DNA of 64,000 nucleotides from Paenibacillus xylanilyticus (GTDB lineage Bacteria; Bacillota; Bacilli; Paenibacillales; Paenibacillaceae): NCBI RefSeq assembly GCF_013359935.1, contig NZ_JABMCB010000206.1, positions 548,769 through 612,768 of the forward strand. Reading direction: 5' to 3'. Positions 1 to 7,981 of the stretch are shown here, piece by piece; positions within the stretch are counted from its first letter, which is position 1, and each line of letters starts with the position of its first letter. Below the pieces are notes generated by a model. The model searched no databases. It had not been told where the DNA came from and was given only the letters and a program-made list of their open reading frames with translations. The position numbers and the translations under genes were made by a program.

Positions 1-1096
1 AAGCCTGCTGGAAGAACTTGCCCCGGACAAGGCGGATGGGTCTGAGCCGCTGACGACGGACGAGTTTGAATCACTTCTTAAACAGTTCAAAGAGAAATAC
101 AACACGATAGATGGCAAAGAGTCGGTCCCCATGACGATGAATGGGGAGAACATGGGGGCGAATCTGGGGACCTTCAAAGGGATGTGGGGTCTAAAAACCT
201 ATTACGATAATAACGGACGACTACAATATGATGTCAAGGATCCAAAGTATCGTGAGATGTTACTATATATGAATCGTCTGTATAGAGAAGGATTGATCGA
301 GAAGGAATTCGCCATTAGCAAAACACAAACGTGGATTCAAAAGCTCACGACAGGAGCGGTATTCTCCACCCCAGGCGCGTATTGGGATCCAGGAAACGGA
401 AATGCAGCGCTGAAAAAGGATGGCGGGGAGAAAAATCAGTTATTTGCTTATAAAGTTGTAGCTCCTGGCGTAGACCCGGGTCAAACCACTTTTGGACCAA
501 GAAGCTCGCTCGGGTGGGATGCCATCGCCATTACCAAAAATAATAAACACCCCGAAGAAACGATGAAGCTGTTCAACTATCTGGCCAGTGATGAAGGACA
601 GCACTTGCTCCTATGGGGCAAGGAAGGCGAACAATACACCATGGTGGATGGCAAGCGGCAGCCTGACCCAGCATTCCTGCAAAGCTTCAAGGATAATTGG
701 GATGAGACTGTGAAGACAAGCGGGGTTCGGAAATGGCTGTGGTTTATCAAAAATGGTCTGGACCCGAATGGACAGCCGTATGATATGGCCGTTAAATACC
801 AACGAAGTGAAGTCGATGAACTTGCGATCAAGACTTTGGGCGATTCGGTATGGGATACCGCAGAATATGACAACCTCAATCCAGACGGCGGAACACCGGA
901 AGCGCTGACGGCCCAAAAGGTCAAGGATATTATGGACCAAAGCATTACGAGAGCCATTATTGCTCCAACCGAGGCAGAAGCGAATGCCATCTTCGACAAA
1001 ATGCTTGAGGATATGAAAAAGGCCGGAGATGAGAAGGTGGAAGACATCATTAACCAGAAATACGTACAGCGCATGGAGCTGTGGGGTAACAAATAA
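1..1096 (+). CDS. Sugar ABC transporter substrate-binding protein, 3' part
   Basis: The reading frame is open from base 2 to the TAA at 1094-1096, so the N-terminus (signal peptide and lipobox) lies outside the window and only about 364 residues are seen. The visible part resembles the C-terminal two thirds of family-1, LplA-like lipoproteins that bind oligosaccharides outside the membrane and pass them to a two-permease importer. Typical traits are the many aromatic residues (motifs such as GMWGLKTYYD and GAYWDPGNG) and the segment with NNKHPEETMKLFNYL and SDEG, which recurs in this family where the C-terminal lobe packs. A rho-independent terminator follows 25 bp after the stop, so this is the last gene of an operon that begins upstream. 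The substrate cannot be told. The internal ATG at 131 is not the real start, because the family-like sequence continues upstream of it. Confidence 0.85.
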   Translation, partial: SLLEELAPDKADGSEPLTTDEFESLLKQFKEKYNTIDGKESVPMTMNGENMGANLGTFKGMWGLKTYYDNNGRLQYDVKDPKYREMLLYMNRLYREGLIEKEFAISKTQTWIQKLTTGAVFSTPGAYWDPGNGNAALKKDGGEKNQLFAYKVVAPGVDPGQTTFGPRSSLGWDAIAITKNNKHPEETMKLFNYLASDEGQHLLLWGKEGEQYTMVDGKRQPDPAFLQSFKDNWDETVKTSGVRKWLWFIKNGLDPNGQPYDMAVKYQRSEVDELAIKTLGDSVWDTAEYDNLNPDGGTPEALTAQKVKDIMDQSITRAIIAPTEAEANAIFDKMLEDMKKAGDEKVEDIINQKYVQRMELWGNK

Positions 1097-1120
1097 GCTG
1101 GACTGATTCGTGTTTTAGTG

Positions 1121-1156
1121 AAGGGGATCTTCTCTCGGGGAGGTCCCCTTCTTTTT
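1121..1156 (+). terminator. Rho-independent terminator after the binding-protein gene
   Basis: An AAGGGGA / TCCCCTT stem with a loop of about 14 bases is followed by CTTTTT. It ends the operon entering from the left edge. Confidence 0.8.
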
Positions 1157-1240
1157 GACGGGAACAGGCTTTTTTTGTCTAACATATTCCTACTTCATTG
1201 TTCAAATAATGATGTAACAGAACAAAGGAGGGAACGAGGG

Positions 1241-2128
1241 ATGAAAAAGGCTGAACGAACAGGGGCGTCCAGTCCATGGACGATTCGAATTTCTTTGATG
1301 CTGGTGTGTATGCTGGTTATCGTTTACGCAGGAGGGCCAATGATTTGCAGTGCAAGGTCACTTGCCGCAGAGGAAACACAACCAACCGTAATACCTCAAT
1401 CCAAAACACAGCATAAACGAATGGCAATTATTATTGATGATGCGGGCAATGACATGAAAGGCACTGCGGAGATATTAAACATGCCAGTCAAACTTACCCT
1501 TGCCGTGATGCCATTTTTGCCAACCACGAAGAAAGACGCTGCGGCTGCACATGAAAAAGGAATGGATGCGATTGTGCACATGCCGATGGAGCCCAAAGTT
1601 GGAAGACCTGAGTGGCTGGGTCCCGGTGCGATCACATCCAATCTGACGGACAAGGAAGTCCGCGAACGAGTGGAGAAAGCCATTGATGATGTTCCCTACG
1701 CCATTGGCATGAACAATCACATGGGATCCAAAATTACTTCCGACAAACGCATCATGTCGATTGTGCTCGATGTATGCCGCGAGCGTGGGCTGTTTTTTGT
1801 GGACAGTCGCACCAATTTTCGTTCGGTTGTGGGTGAACTCGCTGTCTCCAAAAATATGCCTCCGGTTGGCAATGACATTTTCCTTGATGACCGAAATTCG
1901 AAGCCGCATATTCGTCAGCAGATGGATTTGGCTGCCAAGAGAGCCTTGGAGAAGAATATGTGTGTCGTCATTGGGCATGTGGGTCAGACGGGACTAAATA
2001 CATCCAGCGTTGTGCGCGAATCTGTCACCCGCCTGCAGGATCAAATTGAGTTTGTCGGCATCGGAGATCTTGTTCGTGAAGTTTGGCACTGGCATGCTGC
2101 CCCTACACTGCCGACAAATAATAAATAA
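1241..2128 (+). CDS. Divergent polysaccharide deacetylase (YibQ family)
   Basis: A 295-residue protein with an N-terminal hydrophobic segment at about residues 15-40, so it is secreted or membrane anchored. The mature part matches the divergent polysaccharide deacetylase family (Polysacc_deac_2, YibQ): AIIIDDAGND near the start, VHMPMEP, NNHMGSKITSD, FFVDSRT and VVIGHVGQT near the end. The family has a NodB-like barrel; its substrate is not settled but a cell-envelope glycan is likely. The ATG at 1241 is chosen because GGAGGGAACGAGGG lies just before it; the frame is open further upstream to 1118 but that stretch includes the preceding terminator. The last 26 bases overlap the end of the convergent amidase gene. 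Confidence 0.85.
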   Translation: MKKAERTGASSPWTIRISLMLVCMLVIVYAGGPMICSARSLAAEETQPTVIPQSKTQHKRMAIIIDDAGNDMKGTAEILNMPVKLTLAVMPFLPTTKKDAAAAHEKGMDAIVHMPMEPKVGRPEWLGPGAITSNLTDKEVRERVEKAIDDVPYAIGMNNHMGSKITSDKRIMSIVLDVCRERGLFFVDSRTNFRSVVGELAVSKNMPPVGNDIFLDDRNSKPHIRQQMDLAAKRALEKNMCVVIGHVGQTGLNTSSVVRESVTRLQDQIEFVGIGDLVREVWHWHAAPTLPTNNK

Positions 2129-2864
2129 TGCCATCTGCAATGGACTGGGCGATATGTTTCTGCTCTGCAGGATCACTCATCATGGCCCGGTCTTTTGCAT
2201 TGCTCAGAAATCCCGTTTCAACGATAACTGCCGGCTGTTTCACCTGATTCAGCAGATAGAAAGGTTTACCCCACACTACACCGCGCTGTGTACCAAACAG
2301 ATGATTAAGTTCGGTCTGGATGGACTCTGCGAGCAGGTAGCTGCGGCCTTCCTTTTGGTGGAGTACAATCGGTCCACGTGTAGCTGACTTTGGACTCCAG
2401 TTGGCATGGATACTGACAACGATATCGGTGCTTACTTCTTCACTGAGGCTCTTGCGCTGGGCCAGGTCCTTGCGATGACGAGACCTGCTGTTCAGCCAGC
2501 GATTCTCATCACTAAGTGCATAATCACCAAGCCGGTTGATGATGACAGCATACCCTTTGCTGCGAAGCAGAAGGTACACCTTTTGACTGATGGCCAGATT
2601 GATGTCTTTTTCCAGTACCCCGTGTTCTGTCGTCCCGCCGTCAATACCGCCATGTCCAACATCCAGCAAAATGACTGGAGCAGCAAATGCGTGGTGTGTG
2701 GAGCGATAGGCGTCCCCATCGGTAACAGGCAGCAGCGAGGGACTCACAGACTTAGGGATGGAATGTGGTGATGGAATAGCAGCGGAGATGGCTTGTGCAG
2801 GTGTCAAAAGCATAAAATTAATCCCGATCAGCCATGCCATCAATGCCGTCAGCAGCTTATTCAT
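2103..2864 (-). CDS. N-acetylmuramoyl-L-alanine amidase (Amidase_3, CwlD-like)
   Basis: A 253-residue zinc amidase that cuts the bond between N-acetylmuramic acid and L-alanine in peptidoglycan. It has a signal-like hydrophobic N-terminus (residues 5-28) and a catalytic domain from about residue 62. The zinc ligands are H71 (in DVGHGGIDGGT), E85 (EKDINLA) and H153 (SIHAN), and the catalytic glutamate is E216 (VETGFLSN). The size and single-domain layout fit CwlD, which makes muramic lactam in spore cortex, but autolysins of the same fold cannot be excluded. An AAGGAGCG ribosome site precedes the ATG. The 3' end overlaps the 3' end of the convergent YibQ-family gene. Confidence 0.88.
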   Translation of the reverse strand: MNKLLTALMAWLIGINFMLLTPAQAISAAIPSPHSIPKSVSPSLLPVTDGDAYRSTHHAFAAPVILLDVGHGGIDGGTTEHGVLEKDINLAISQKVYLLLRSKGYAVIINRLGDYALSDENRWLNSRSRHRKDLAQRKSLSEEVSTDIVVSIHANWSPKSATRGPIVLHQKEGRSYLLAESIQTELNHLFGTQRGVVWGKPFYLLNQVKQPAVIVETGFLSNAKDRAMMSDPAEQKHIAQSIADGIIYYLSAV

Positions 2865-3078
2865 GAGTTATGCACGCTCCTTCTTATCATTGGCATCTTA
2901 CCCACAAGGAATGGATGGATACCTTTGGCATTAGACTGTGCAATATTGGTTTTTTCATACTTCGTGAAGAAAAAAATTGTTTATCCATGGGCTGATCTGC
3001 GCACAATAGAGGTATCGTACCCGGGAGCAAATCGATGCGAATGATGCAAAATCTAAGGTACAAAGGAGGCAGAGGATT

Positions 3079-3303
3079 ATGGCCAAAAGTGATGAGCTGG
3101 TGAAGTATATTACGCAGCGTGTCGTTCATTTTATGGATACACCAAAAGAAGAGCGCAAGGGGCGTACAAAAGCAAAAGAGCCTTGGGCAATGAAATGGTT
3201 TGGCATGCTTCCGTTTGCTGTATCCCTCTGGGTAGGGAAAAAGGAAAAAGCATTGGACTCAGGTGGGAAAATGCAAAAACGAAGTTCTTCTGGCAAAGGA
3301 TAA
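3079..3303 (+). CDS. yqzE: YqzE family small protein
   Basis: A 74-residue protein starting after a strong AAAGGAGG site. It carries the family pattern: an N-terminal segment with LVKYITQRVV, then MDTPKEERKG and the WFGMLPF hydrophobic patch, then a lysine-rich tail. YqzE is a small protein of unknown function whose B. subtilis gene lies beside the comG operon. Here no com genes are adjacent, but yqhG and yqhH lie close by, as they do in B. subtilis. The hydrophobic stretch WFGMLPFAVSLWV may touch the membrane. Confidence 0.78.
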   Translation: MAKSDELVKYITQRVVHFMDTPKEERKGRTKAKEPWAMKWFGMLPFAVSLWVGKKEKALDSGGKMQKRSSSGKG

Positions 3304-3333
3304 GCGGTTAAACTGACGCAGCAGATTGAAATT

Positions 3334-3380
3334 AATAAGACGCATTCCTGATTCAGAATCAGAGGAAGGCGTCTTATTTG
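3334..3380. terminator. Hairpin between yqzE and the convergent secreted-protein gene
   Basis: AATAAGACGC pairs perfectly with GCGTCTTATT, with further pairing inside (TTCCT / AGGAA). A TTTGTGTTTTTG tail on the plus strand makes it a terminator for yqzE. It may also serve the gene arriving from the right. Confidence 0.75.
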
Positions 3381-3406
3381 TGTTTTTGTTGTCTCCAGAA
3401 GGATCT

Positions 3407-4462
3407 CTATGGCTTAAAGGTATAAAAATGACCATCCTCGATTAGGGTATCCAGAGGAACAAATCGTCTTACCGAAGAATGTCCCCCGATCGCCACGTAT
3501 TCCATTTGCTCCGATGTATTATGCTTTTGCCAAACCTGATATCCGCTGACAGGAAGAGGGCCGCCATATAACACATTACGATCATCGGCAGAAAATACGA
3601 TATGTTGATGCTTTTTCCACTGCTTTATCAATGGCTCCAAACTTGTTGCAGGGATCGCTTTGGAAGTGATCCATGACAGATTGTCAGCCGGATCAAATAC
3701 AGGTTGCAAATGGATAAAATCTGCTGTGAATGATGAGACATTCGATGATTCTTCCATTTTGAAACGAAGCTGTGCAGATACGGGGAGCACGGAAGATCGA
3801 ATTTGCTCATCTCCAGAGCTGCGCTCATGGGCCTTCACGACGCTGTTTGGTAATGTGTCGCCGTTGGTTGCGTCAATATAGATTGCAGCAGTACCGGATT
3901 GCTCCACTTCCCAATACGCAAGCAGCGGGGAGGCATATCGTAAATGTATATCCACTCCGCGAGATAACTCCTCCAGATTCAGATCATGTCTTTTAAGGGA
4001 TTGCTGGAGCAGAGAGATGTTGTAAGGATTTTCTTCTCCTTGTCCATATTCACTTAGGTGCAAATGCCCACTTCGGTCAGCTGTAATAATCATATATCCA
4101 ATGGGTTTTCCATCAACATGGGCATTGACAAGCCAGCTGTGTGTACCCGGGCCAAGAGGGGAAAAATCGAGCTCTGCGTCATTCCAGCCTTGGTTGGAAG
4201 GTTGGATGGAGCCAAGGGATATGGTCTGTTGATGCGCAAACTGCTGGACAGCAGCAGGAGCGAGTGTCCCGGAACGAAGGGAAGCCTCGGTCATTGCATT
4301 TGTTAACTGAAAAGACAATAGCTCAGAGGCCGTTTCATCCAAACTCAAGGTTTCCTCTGCTTGCAACGATGTAGACAAGGTTGTTAAACCTAAGAGGCAC
4401 ATGGCACCAATACCTGCTGCCCGGCGAATACCATGCCACGGTCTATGGAAGATTCGTTTCAT
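3407..4462 (-). CDS. Secreted protein of unknown function
   Basis: A 351-residue protein I do not recognise. Residues 1-35 look like a Sec signal peptide: a basic start (MKRIFHRPWHGIRR), a hydrophobic stretch and a probable cut after SLQA. The mature part has two sections. The first (to about residue 220) includes WLVNAHVDGKPIGYMIITAD and a segment with YIDATNGDTLPN, which recalls inhibitory or propeptide-like folds. The second, about 130 residues, carries WITSKAIPATSLEP and ends with FVPLDTLIEDGHFYTF. No catalytic motif is evident. The ATG at 4462 follows an AAGAAGGTG site, better than the in-frame ATG ten codons upstream. Its place between yqzE and yqhG is where B. subtilis carries the sinIR and tapA-sipW-tasA genes, but it shows no likeness to TasA. 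Confidence 0.75.
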   Translation of the reverse strand: MKRIFHRPWHGIRRAAGIGAMCLLGLTTLSTSLQAEETLSLDETASELLSFQLTNAMTEASLRSGTLAPAAVQQFAHQQTISLGSIQPSNQGWNDAELDFSPLGPGTHSWLVNAHVDGKPIGYMIITADRSGHLHLSEYGQGEENPYNISLLQQSLKRHDLNLEELSRGVDIHLRYASPLLAYWEVEQSGTAAIYIDATNGDTLPNSVVKAHERSSGDEQIRSSVLPVSAQLRFKMEESSNVSSFTADFIHLQPVFDPADNLSWITSKAIPATSLEPLIKQWKKHQHIVFSADDRNVLYGGPLPVSGYQVWQKHNTSEQMEYVAIGGHSSVRRFVPLDTLIEDGHFYTFKP

Positions 4463-4597
4463 AATAACACCTTCTTTTCTAGGGTACATCATGACGAATG
4501 GAGCCGATTATTCGCTGCATGATCACTTCTAGGTTCATTCTAGTGGACAAGCCATGCAAAGGTTGCTGCAACCTGTCGGGCCGCCACTCATGAATAA

Positions 4598-4634
4598 ACA
4601 CTACTTTTGACGTCATTTGCTGGAAAAGTAGTGT
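4598..4634 (-). terminator. Terminator after yqhG
   Basis: A perfect 11-bp inverted repeat (ACACTACTTTT / AAAAGTAGTGT) with a 15-base loop lies 7 bases past the yqhG stop on the minus strand. Its tail, TTTATTC, is only modestly T-rich. Confidence 0.65.
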
Positions 4635-4640
4635 CTGCGT

Positions 4641-5885
4641 CTATCTTAAATGAAACATGCCGCTGCTAATGGCAGTGACCTTCACTTTGGGCTCATACTG
4701 CCAGATCATTTCTGTTCGGCGCGTCTCATATTGCAGTTTCATCGCTTCACGGTCCATTACAGCCTGTCTGGTTTTCTCCTGTTCGGAATCCGTCTCTTCA
4801 TCCAGCGGGACGATCGGCTCAGCAGCAAGCTCTGCATCGGTGCCAGGTTTCTTCCCCGCCGCTCCTATTGATATTCGATTCACAGGAGCAATACGGGAGT
4901 GATCTTCCGTAGTGGACTGAATTCCTTTGGTTGTCGTTTGTCCCTGTCCCTTGGAAGCAGTAAGGTGTTCCGCAACTGAGGTGTCGTCATTTACCTCGAC
5001 TTCAGGTGTATCCTCTCTCAGAACTGCTTCATAGTAGGCATCCACTACACCAAGTTCCAGATCCAGTCTTGCTTTGGCCTGTTCAGCCCACCCGTAATCC
5101 AGTTCCAGCAAGCGTTGAGTGAGATGTGCTTCCAGGGCTGCTCCAGCATCAGATAGCGATACCTTGGCGGTCTGAACATGCATGTTCTCGGCCAGTCTTG
5201 GGCTAAGGTCTCGCCGGTTCAGCTTGGAGCCGAACTTTTCGATAATTTCACCTGTGCGAAGAGAGATACCAAGAAAATGAAGTTCCTCTCGTTTCAAATC
5301 GCAAGCAAATTCAACTTTGAAACAGACACCGAGCCAAGGCTCGTATACGGCCGGTGCGGCAGCACGCAGCTGACGTTTCGGGGCCTGCTCGAACAAATTC
5401 ACAAATGCTCCGCCTTCACGGGCCGCATCGAAGATCTGCTGCAGTCTGCGACTGCCATAGACAACATCTTCACGCAAAATCCGGCCGGGACCGAGCTGCG
5501 GAAGTGCTGGAGTAATGCCGAAATAACGGCCAAGAATTGTATCTTTGGGTGCATCCGGAGTGGAACCGGAACCCGCATTCAATCCGCCGGAAGTATCTTG
5601 ACTGGCAGAAGGAGGGGGTGAAGCTTGAGCAGCTCTGGCTTCTGCTGCCTCGATGGCTTGCTGATGGGCTGCAGGGTCAAATACGAACGTAAAGGACATC
5701 GTTTCAGCCGGAGCACCGGTTCGCTCCACAAACCCCCAATAATAGGGACGGTTGGTTAGAGCCTTATCCGCTTCAGGCGAGAGTTTCACTGTTATATGTG
5801 CAGGGGATCGCTCCATAATCTGACAATCCATCGCTTCGAGATAGGTAGTCACATAAGTTTGAACTTCATGAGATGACATGGTCAT
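4641..5885 (-). CDS. yqhG: YqhG family protein
   Basis: A 414-residue cytoplasmic protein of the YqhG family, function unknown. Typical N-terminal motifs are RPYYWGFVER and SFTFVFDP, and later YEPWLGVCFKVEFACDLKREE, here quoted only in part as WLGVCFKVEF. An insert near residues 95-115 is rich in Ala, Ser, Pro and Gly, and residues 300-370 are low in complexity and acidic, so both are probably disordered. The gene begins after AAAGGAGG and its start is 2 bases from the stop of the helicase gene upstream, so the two are co-transcribed. The yqhH-yqhG order is the same in B. subtilis, which suggests a shared, still unassigned role, perhaps in nucleic-acid or protein remodelling with the SNF2 partner. 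Confidence 0.8.
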   Translation of the reverse strand: MTMSSHEVQTYVTTYLEAMDCQIMERSPAHITVKLSPEADKALTNRPYYWGFVERTGAPAETMSFTFVFDPAAHQQAIEAAEARAAQASPPPSASQDTSGGLNAGSGSTPDAPKDTILGRYFGITPALPQLGPGRILREDVVYGSRRLQQIFDAAREGGAFVNLFEQAPKRQLRAAAPAVYEPWLGVCFKVEFACDLKREELHFLGISLRTGEIIEKFGSKLNRRDLSPRLAENMHVQTAKVSLSDAGAALEAHLTQRLLELDYGWAEQAKARLDLELGVVDAYYEAVLREDTPEVEVNDDTSVAEHLTASKGQGQTTTKGIQSTTEDHSRIAPVNRISIGAAGKKPGTDAELAAEPIVPLDEETDSEQEKTRQAVMDREAMKLQYETRRTEMIWQYEPKVKVTAISSGMFHLR

Positions 5886-5887
5886 GG

Positions 5888-7648
5888 TTAGTGTCCTCCT
5901 TTGCCCAGATCCAGAAGGGAAACAGACGGAACTTCATCGGCGACTTCACGCTGAATGGAATTCAGCGATTGCCCAAGTGAATCCATTTTGCGACGAATGT
6001 CTTCTTCGTTTTGGGATTCGAGCATGATTTTATACAGACTCTTTTCGATGGATTCTTTTTTCTCGAGTCGTTCCAGAATGACATCCAGTCCGCCAATGAC
6101 CATTTCGAACATATTGATCTTTTCATGCAGCAAATTCAGGATGTGTTCTTCAATGGTGCCTGTCGTTGACAGATTGTAGATATTCACATCATTTTGCTGT
6201 CCCAACCGGTGTACCCGTCCAATCCGCTGCTCCACCCGCATGGGATTCCAGGGCAGGTCGAAATTGATCATGTGATGGCAAAATTGGAGATTGATGCCCT
6301 CGCCGCCAGCCTCGGTTGCAATCATCGCTTGGACACGGCCGCGGAACAAGTCCATCATCCAGTCCTTTTTTCCCCGGTTCATACCGCCCCGATAGGGAAC
6401 AGCGGTTAGTCCGTTGTTGCGGAAGTAATTCAGCAAATACTCCTGCGTGGCCCGGTACTCGGTGAAAATGATGACCTTCTCATTCATGTTGCGAATCAGT
6501 TCCATCGTTTTCTCGGCTTTTGTATTTTCCTTAATGGCCTTGATATGGGCAACCAGTTCCCAGATCTTGTCCCGGAGCGGGGAGTCCAGCGGGAGTTTCT
6601 TGGACAGATTGACCAGTGTAACGAAAACAGCATCCCGGCTGCTGCACACTTCCCGCTGTAACGTGACGAGAGAAAGCATGCTGCTCAAGTTTCCTCCGGC
6701 TTCCTGATACTGGTCTTTAACAAAAGAGGTCACACCATCATATAAAGCCTGTTCTTCAGGCGATAGCTGCAAATTCACGTTGGAGACGTTCCGTTTGGTG
6801 AACTGTACCGGACCTTCGCCGCGGCGATTGCGGATCATGACTTTGGACAATTCGTCCTTGAGCTGCTCCTGATTTTTCGGAACGCGTTTATCCACGACAA
6901 AGTTGGCTGCAAAGTCGCCCTGACGACCAAGCTGGCCCGGTTTCAGCAGATTAATCAGATTAAACAGCTCGCTCATGTCATTCTGAACGGGGGTTGCGGT
7001 CAGCAGCAGACAATATTTTTTGCGCAGTTTCAGCATGAACTGGTAGTTTGTCGTTTTTTTATTTTTGAGCTTATGGGCTTCATCAATAATAATCATGTCA
7101 TAGTCCGTGTTCAGCAAAATGTCCTTATGTGGATCTCGCTTCGCAGTATCCATGGAAGCCACGACAACTTCATTTTGCCAGGAATAGGCCTTTTTCTGTG
7201 CAACTGCTGGAATGCCAAACTTCGAATTCAGCTCTCGAACCCACTGAAGTACAAGGGATGCAGGAACGAGAATGAGCACCTTGGATACGAGACCACGGAC
7301 CATATATTCTTTTAAAATCAGACCTGCTTCTATCGTTTTTCCCAGTCCGACCTCATCGGCTAGAATGGCACGGCCTGACATTTCAAATAATACCTTGCGT
7401 GCAGTGTCCAGCTGGTGTGGAAGCGGGGTGAGCCCCTGCAAATGCTTCAAACACTGTATTTCATCAAAGTTGGGAATCAGATTGGTCTCTTCTGCCTGAA
7501 TGCCAAGCTGAAAGAGTCTGTAATCCCCCCAAGGTCCACCCTTATCGAGTCGTGACTCCAGCTGTGTCAACCAGCTGCGATCGAATTCAAGCGGAACGGG
7601 CAGTTCAGCTGCAGGTTGATTCATGTGAAGCGGATGTTTCCGGTTCAT
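5888..7648 (-). CDS. yqhH: SNF2-family ATP-dependent helicase-like protein (YqhH)
   Basis: A 586-residue SNF2/RapA-like translocase. Residues 75-260 form the first RecA lobe: DEVGLGKT (Walker A, K104), DEAH at 189-192 and the LTATPVQN motif III. The second lobe carries IIFTEYRATQEYL, EAGGEGINLQ and QRIGRVHRLGQ (motifs IV-VI). A coiled C-terminal tail follows. Such proteins use ATP to move along double-stranded DNA and displace bound proteins. The ATG at 7648 is chosen because GGGGAGG sits 7 bases before it; an in-frame ATG 8 codons upstream has no good site. It is the first gene of the yqhH-yqhG pair and diverges from nrdJ. Confidence 0.88.
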   Translation of the reverse strand: MNRKHPLHMNQPAAELPVPLEFDRSWLTQLESRLDKGGPWGDYRLFQLGIQAEETNLIPNFDEIQCLKHLQGLTPLPHQLDTARKVLFEMSGRAILADEVGLGKTIEAGLILKEYMVRGLVSKVLILVPASLVLQWVRELNSKFGIPAVAQKKAYSWQNEVVVASMDTAKRDPHKDILLNTDYDMIIIDEAHKLKNKKTTNYQFMLKLRKKYCLLLTATPVQNDMSELFNLINLLKPGQLGRQGDFAANFVVDKRVPKNQEQLKDELSKVMIRNRRGEGPVQFTKRNVSNVNLQLSPEEQALYDGVTSFVKDQYQEAGGNLSSMLSLVTLQREVCSSRDAVFVTLVNLSKKLPLDSPLRDKIWELVAHIKAIKENTKAEKTMELIRNMNEKVIIFTEYRATQEYLLNYFRNNGLTAVPYRGGMNRGKKDWMMDLFRGRVQAMIATEAGGEGINLQFCHHMINFDLPWNPMRVEQRIGRVHRLGQQNDVNIYNLSTTGTIEEHILNLLHEKINMFEMVIGGLDVILERLEKKESIEKSLYKIMLESQNEEDIRRKMDSLGQSLNSIQREVADEVPSVSLLDLGKGGH

Positions 7649-7981
7649 GGTGATGCCTCCCCTGCCATACATGATGACGTTTTATTCGTAGGTTATAGTA
7701 TGGACGAATGAGGGGCAGTTCATAACCAGGCTCCAAATAAGGTGCGAAATCTGCCTTTTATGCCCAAAAAATTCACAAATTCAGAATAACAGCGTCTGAT
7801 GGCGTAAGAAAGAGCTTGTCCGAGTACATAGCAAATTGGAAGACTGACTATGACAAAAGTCACATGGAAAATCAATATATGGTGTACTATACTGGATATA
7901 TATCACTATATGTGGTGTTAAGGCATATTTTATTGCATAGTGGAAAACGAAATGGGATTTATGGGGAGGCTGTCAATCATA
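7649..7981. other. Divergent promoter region between yqhH and nrdJ
   Basis: About 330 bases without a convincing gene. The right part holds the NrdR-like boxes and a TATACT hexamer at 7888-7893 that could be the nrdJ -10 site. I looked for a cobalamin riboswitch, which would suit a B12-dependent enzyme, and saw no B12-box sequence. Confidence 0.6.
7872..7918 (+). promoter_or_regulatory. Pair of NrdR-like boxes upstream of nrdJ
   Basis: The 16-mer TCACTATATGTGGTGT at 7903-7918 matches about 13 of 16 positions of the NrdR box (ACACWAKATWTWGTGT). A weaker copy, TCAATATATGGTGTAC, starts at 7872, exactly 31 bases earlier, the three-turn spacing typical of NrdR box pairs. They flank a TATACT hexamer. 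NrdR is the ATP/dATP-sensing repressor of ribonucleotide reductase genes, so repression of nrdJ by NrdR is the likely reading. Confidence 0.55.

Noticed and set aside
577..1185. 202-codon antisense ORF over the partial binding-protein gene
   Set aside because: Opposite a clear solute-binding-protein gene and runs through the terminator; a shadow frame.
7673..7981. Cobalamin riboswitch upstream of the B12-dependent reductase
   Set aside because: Searched because it would make sense, but no B12 box or matching stems are seen.
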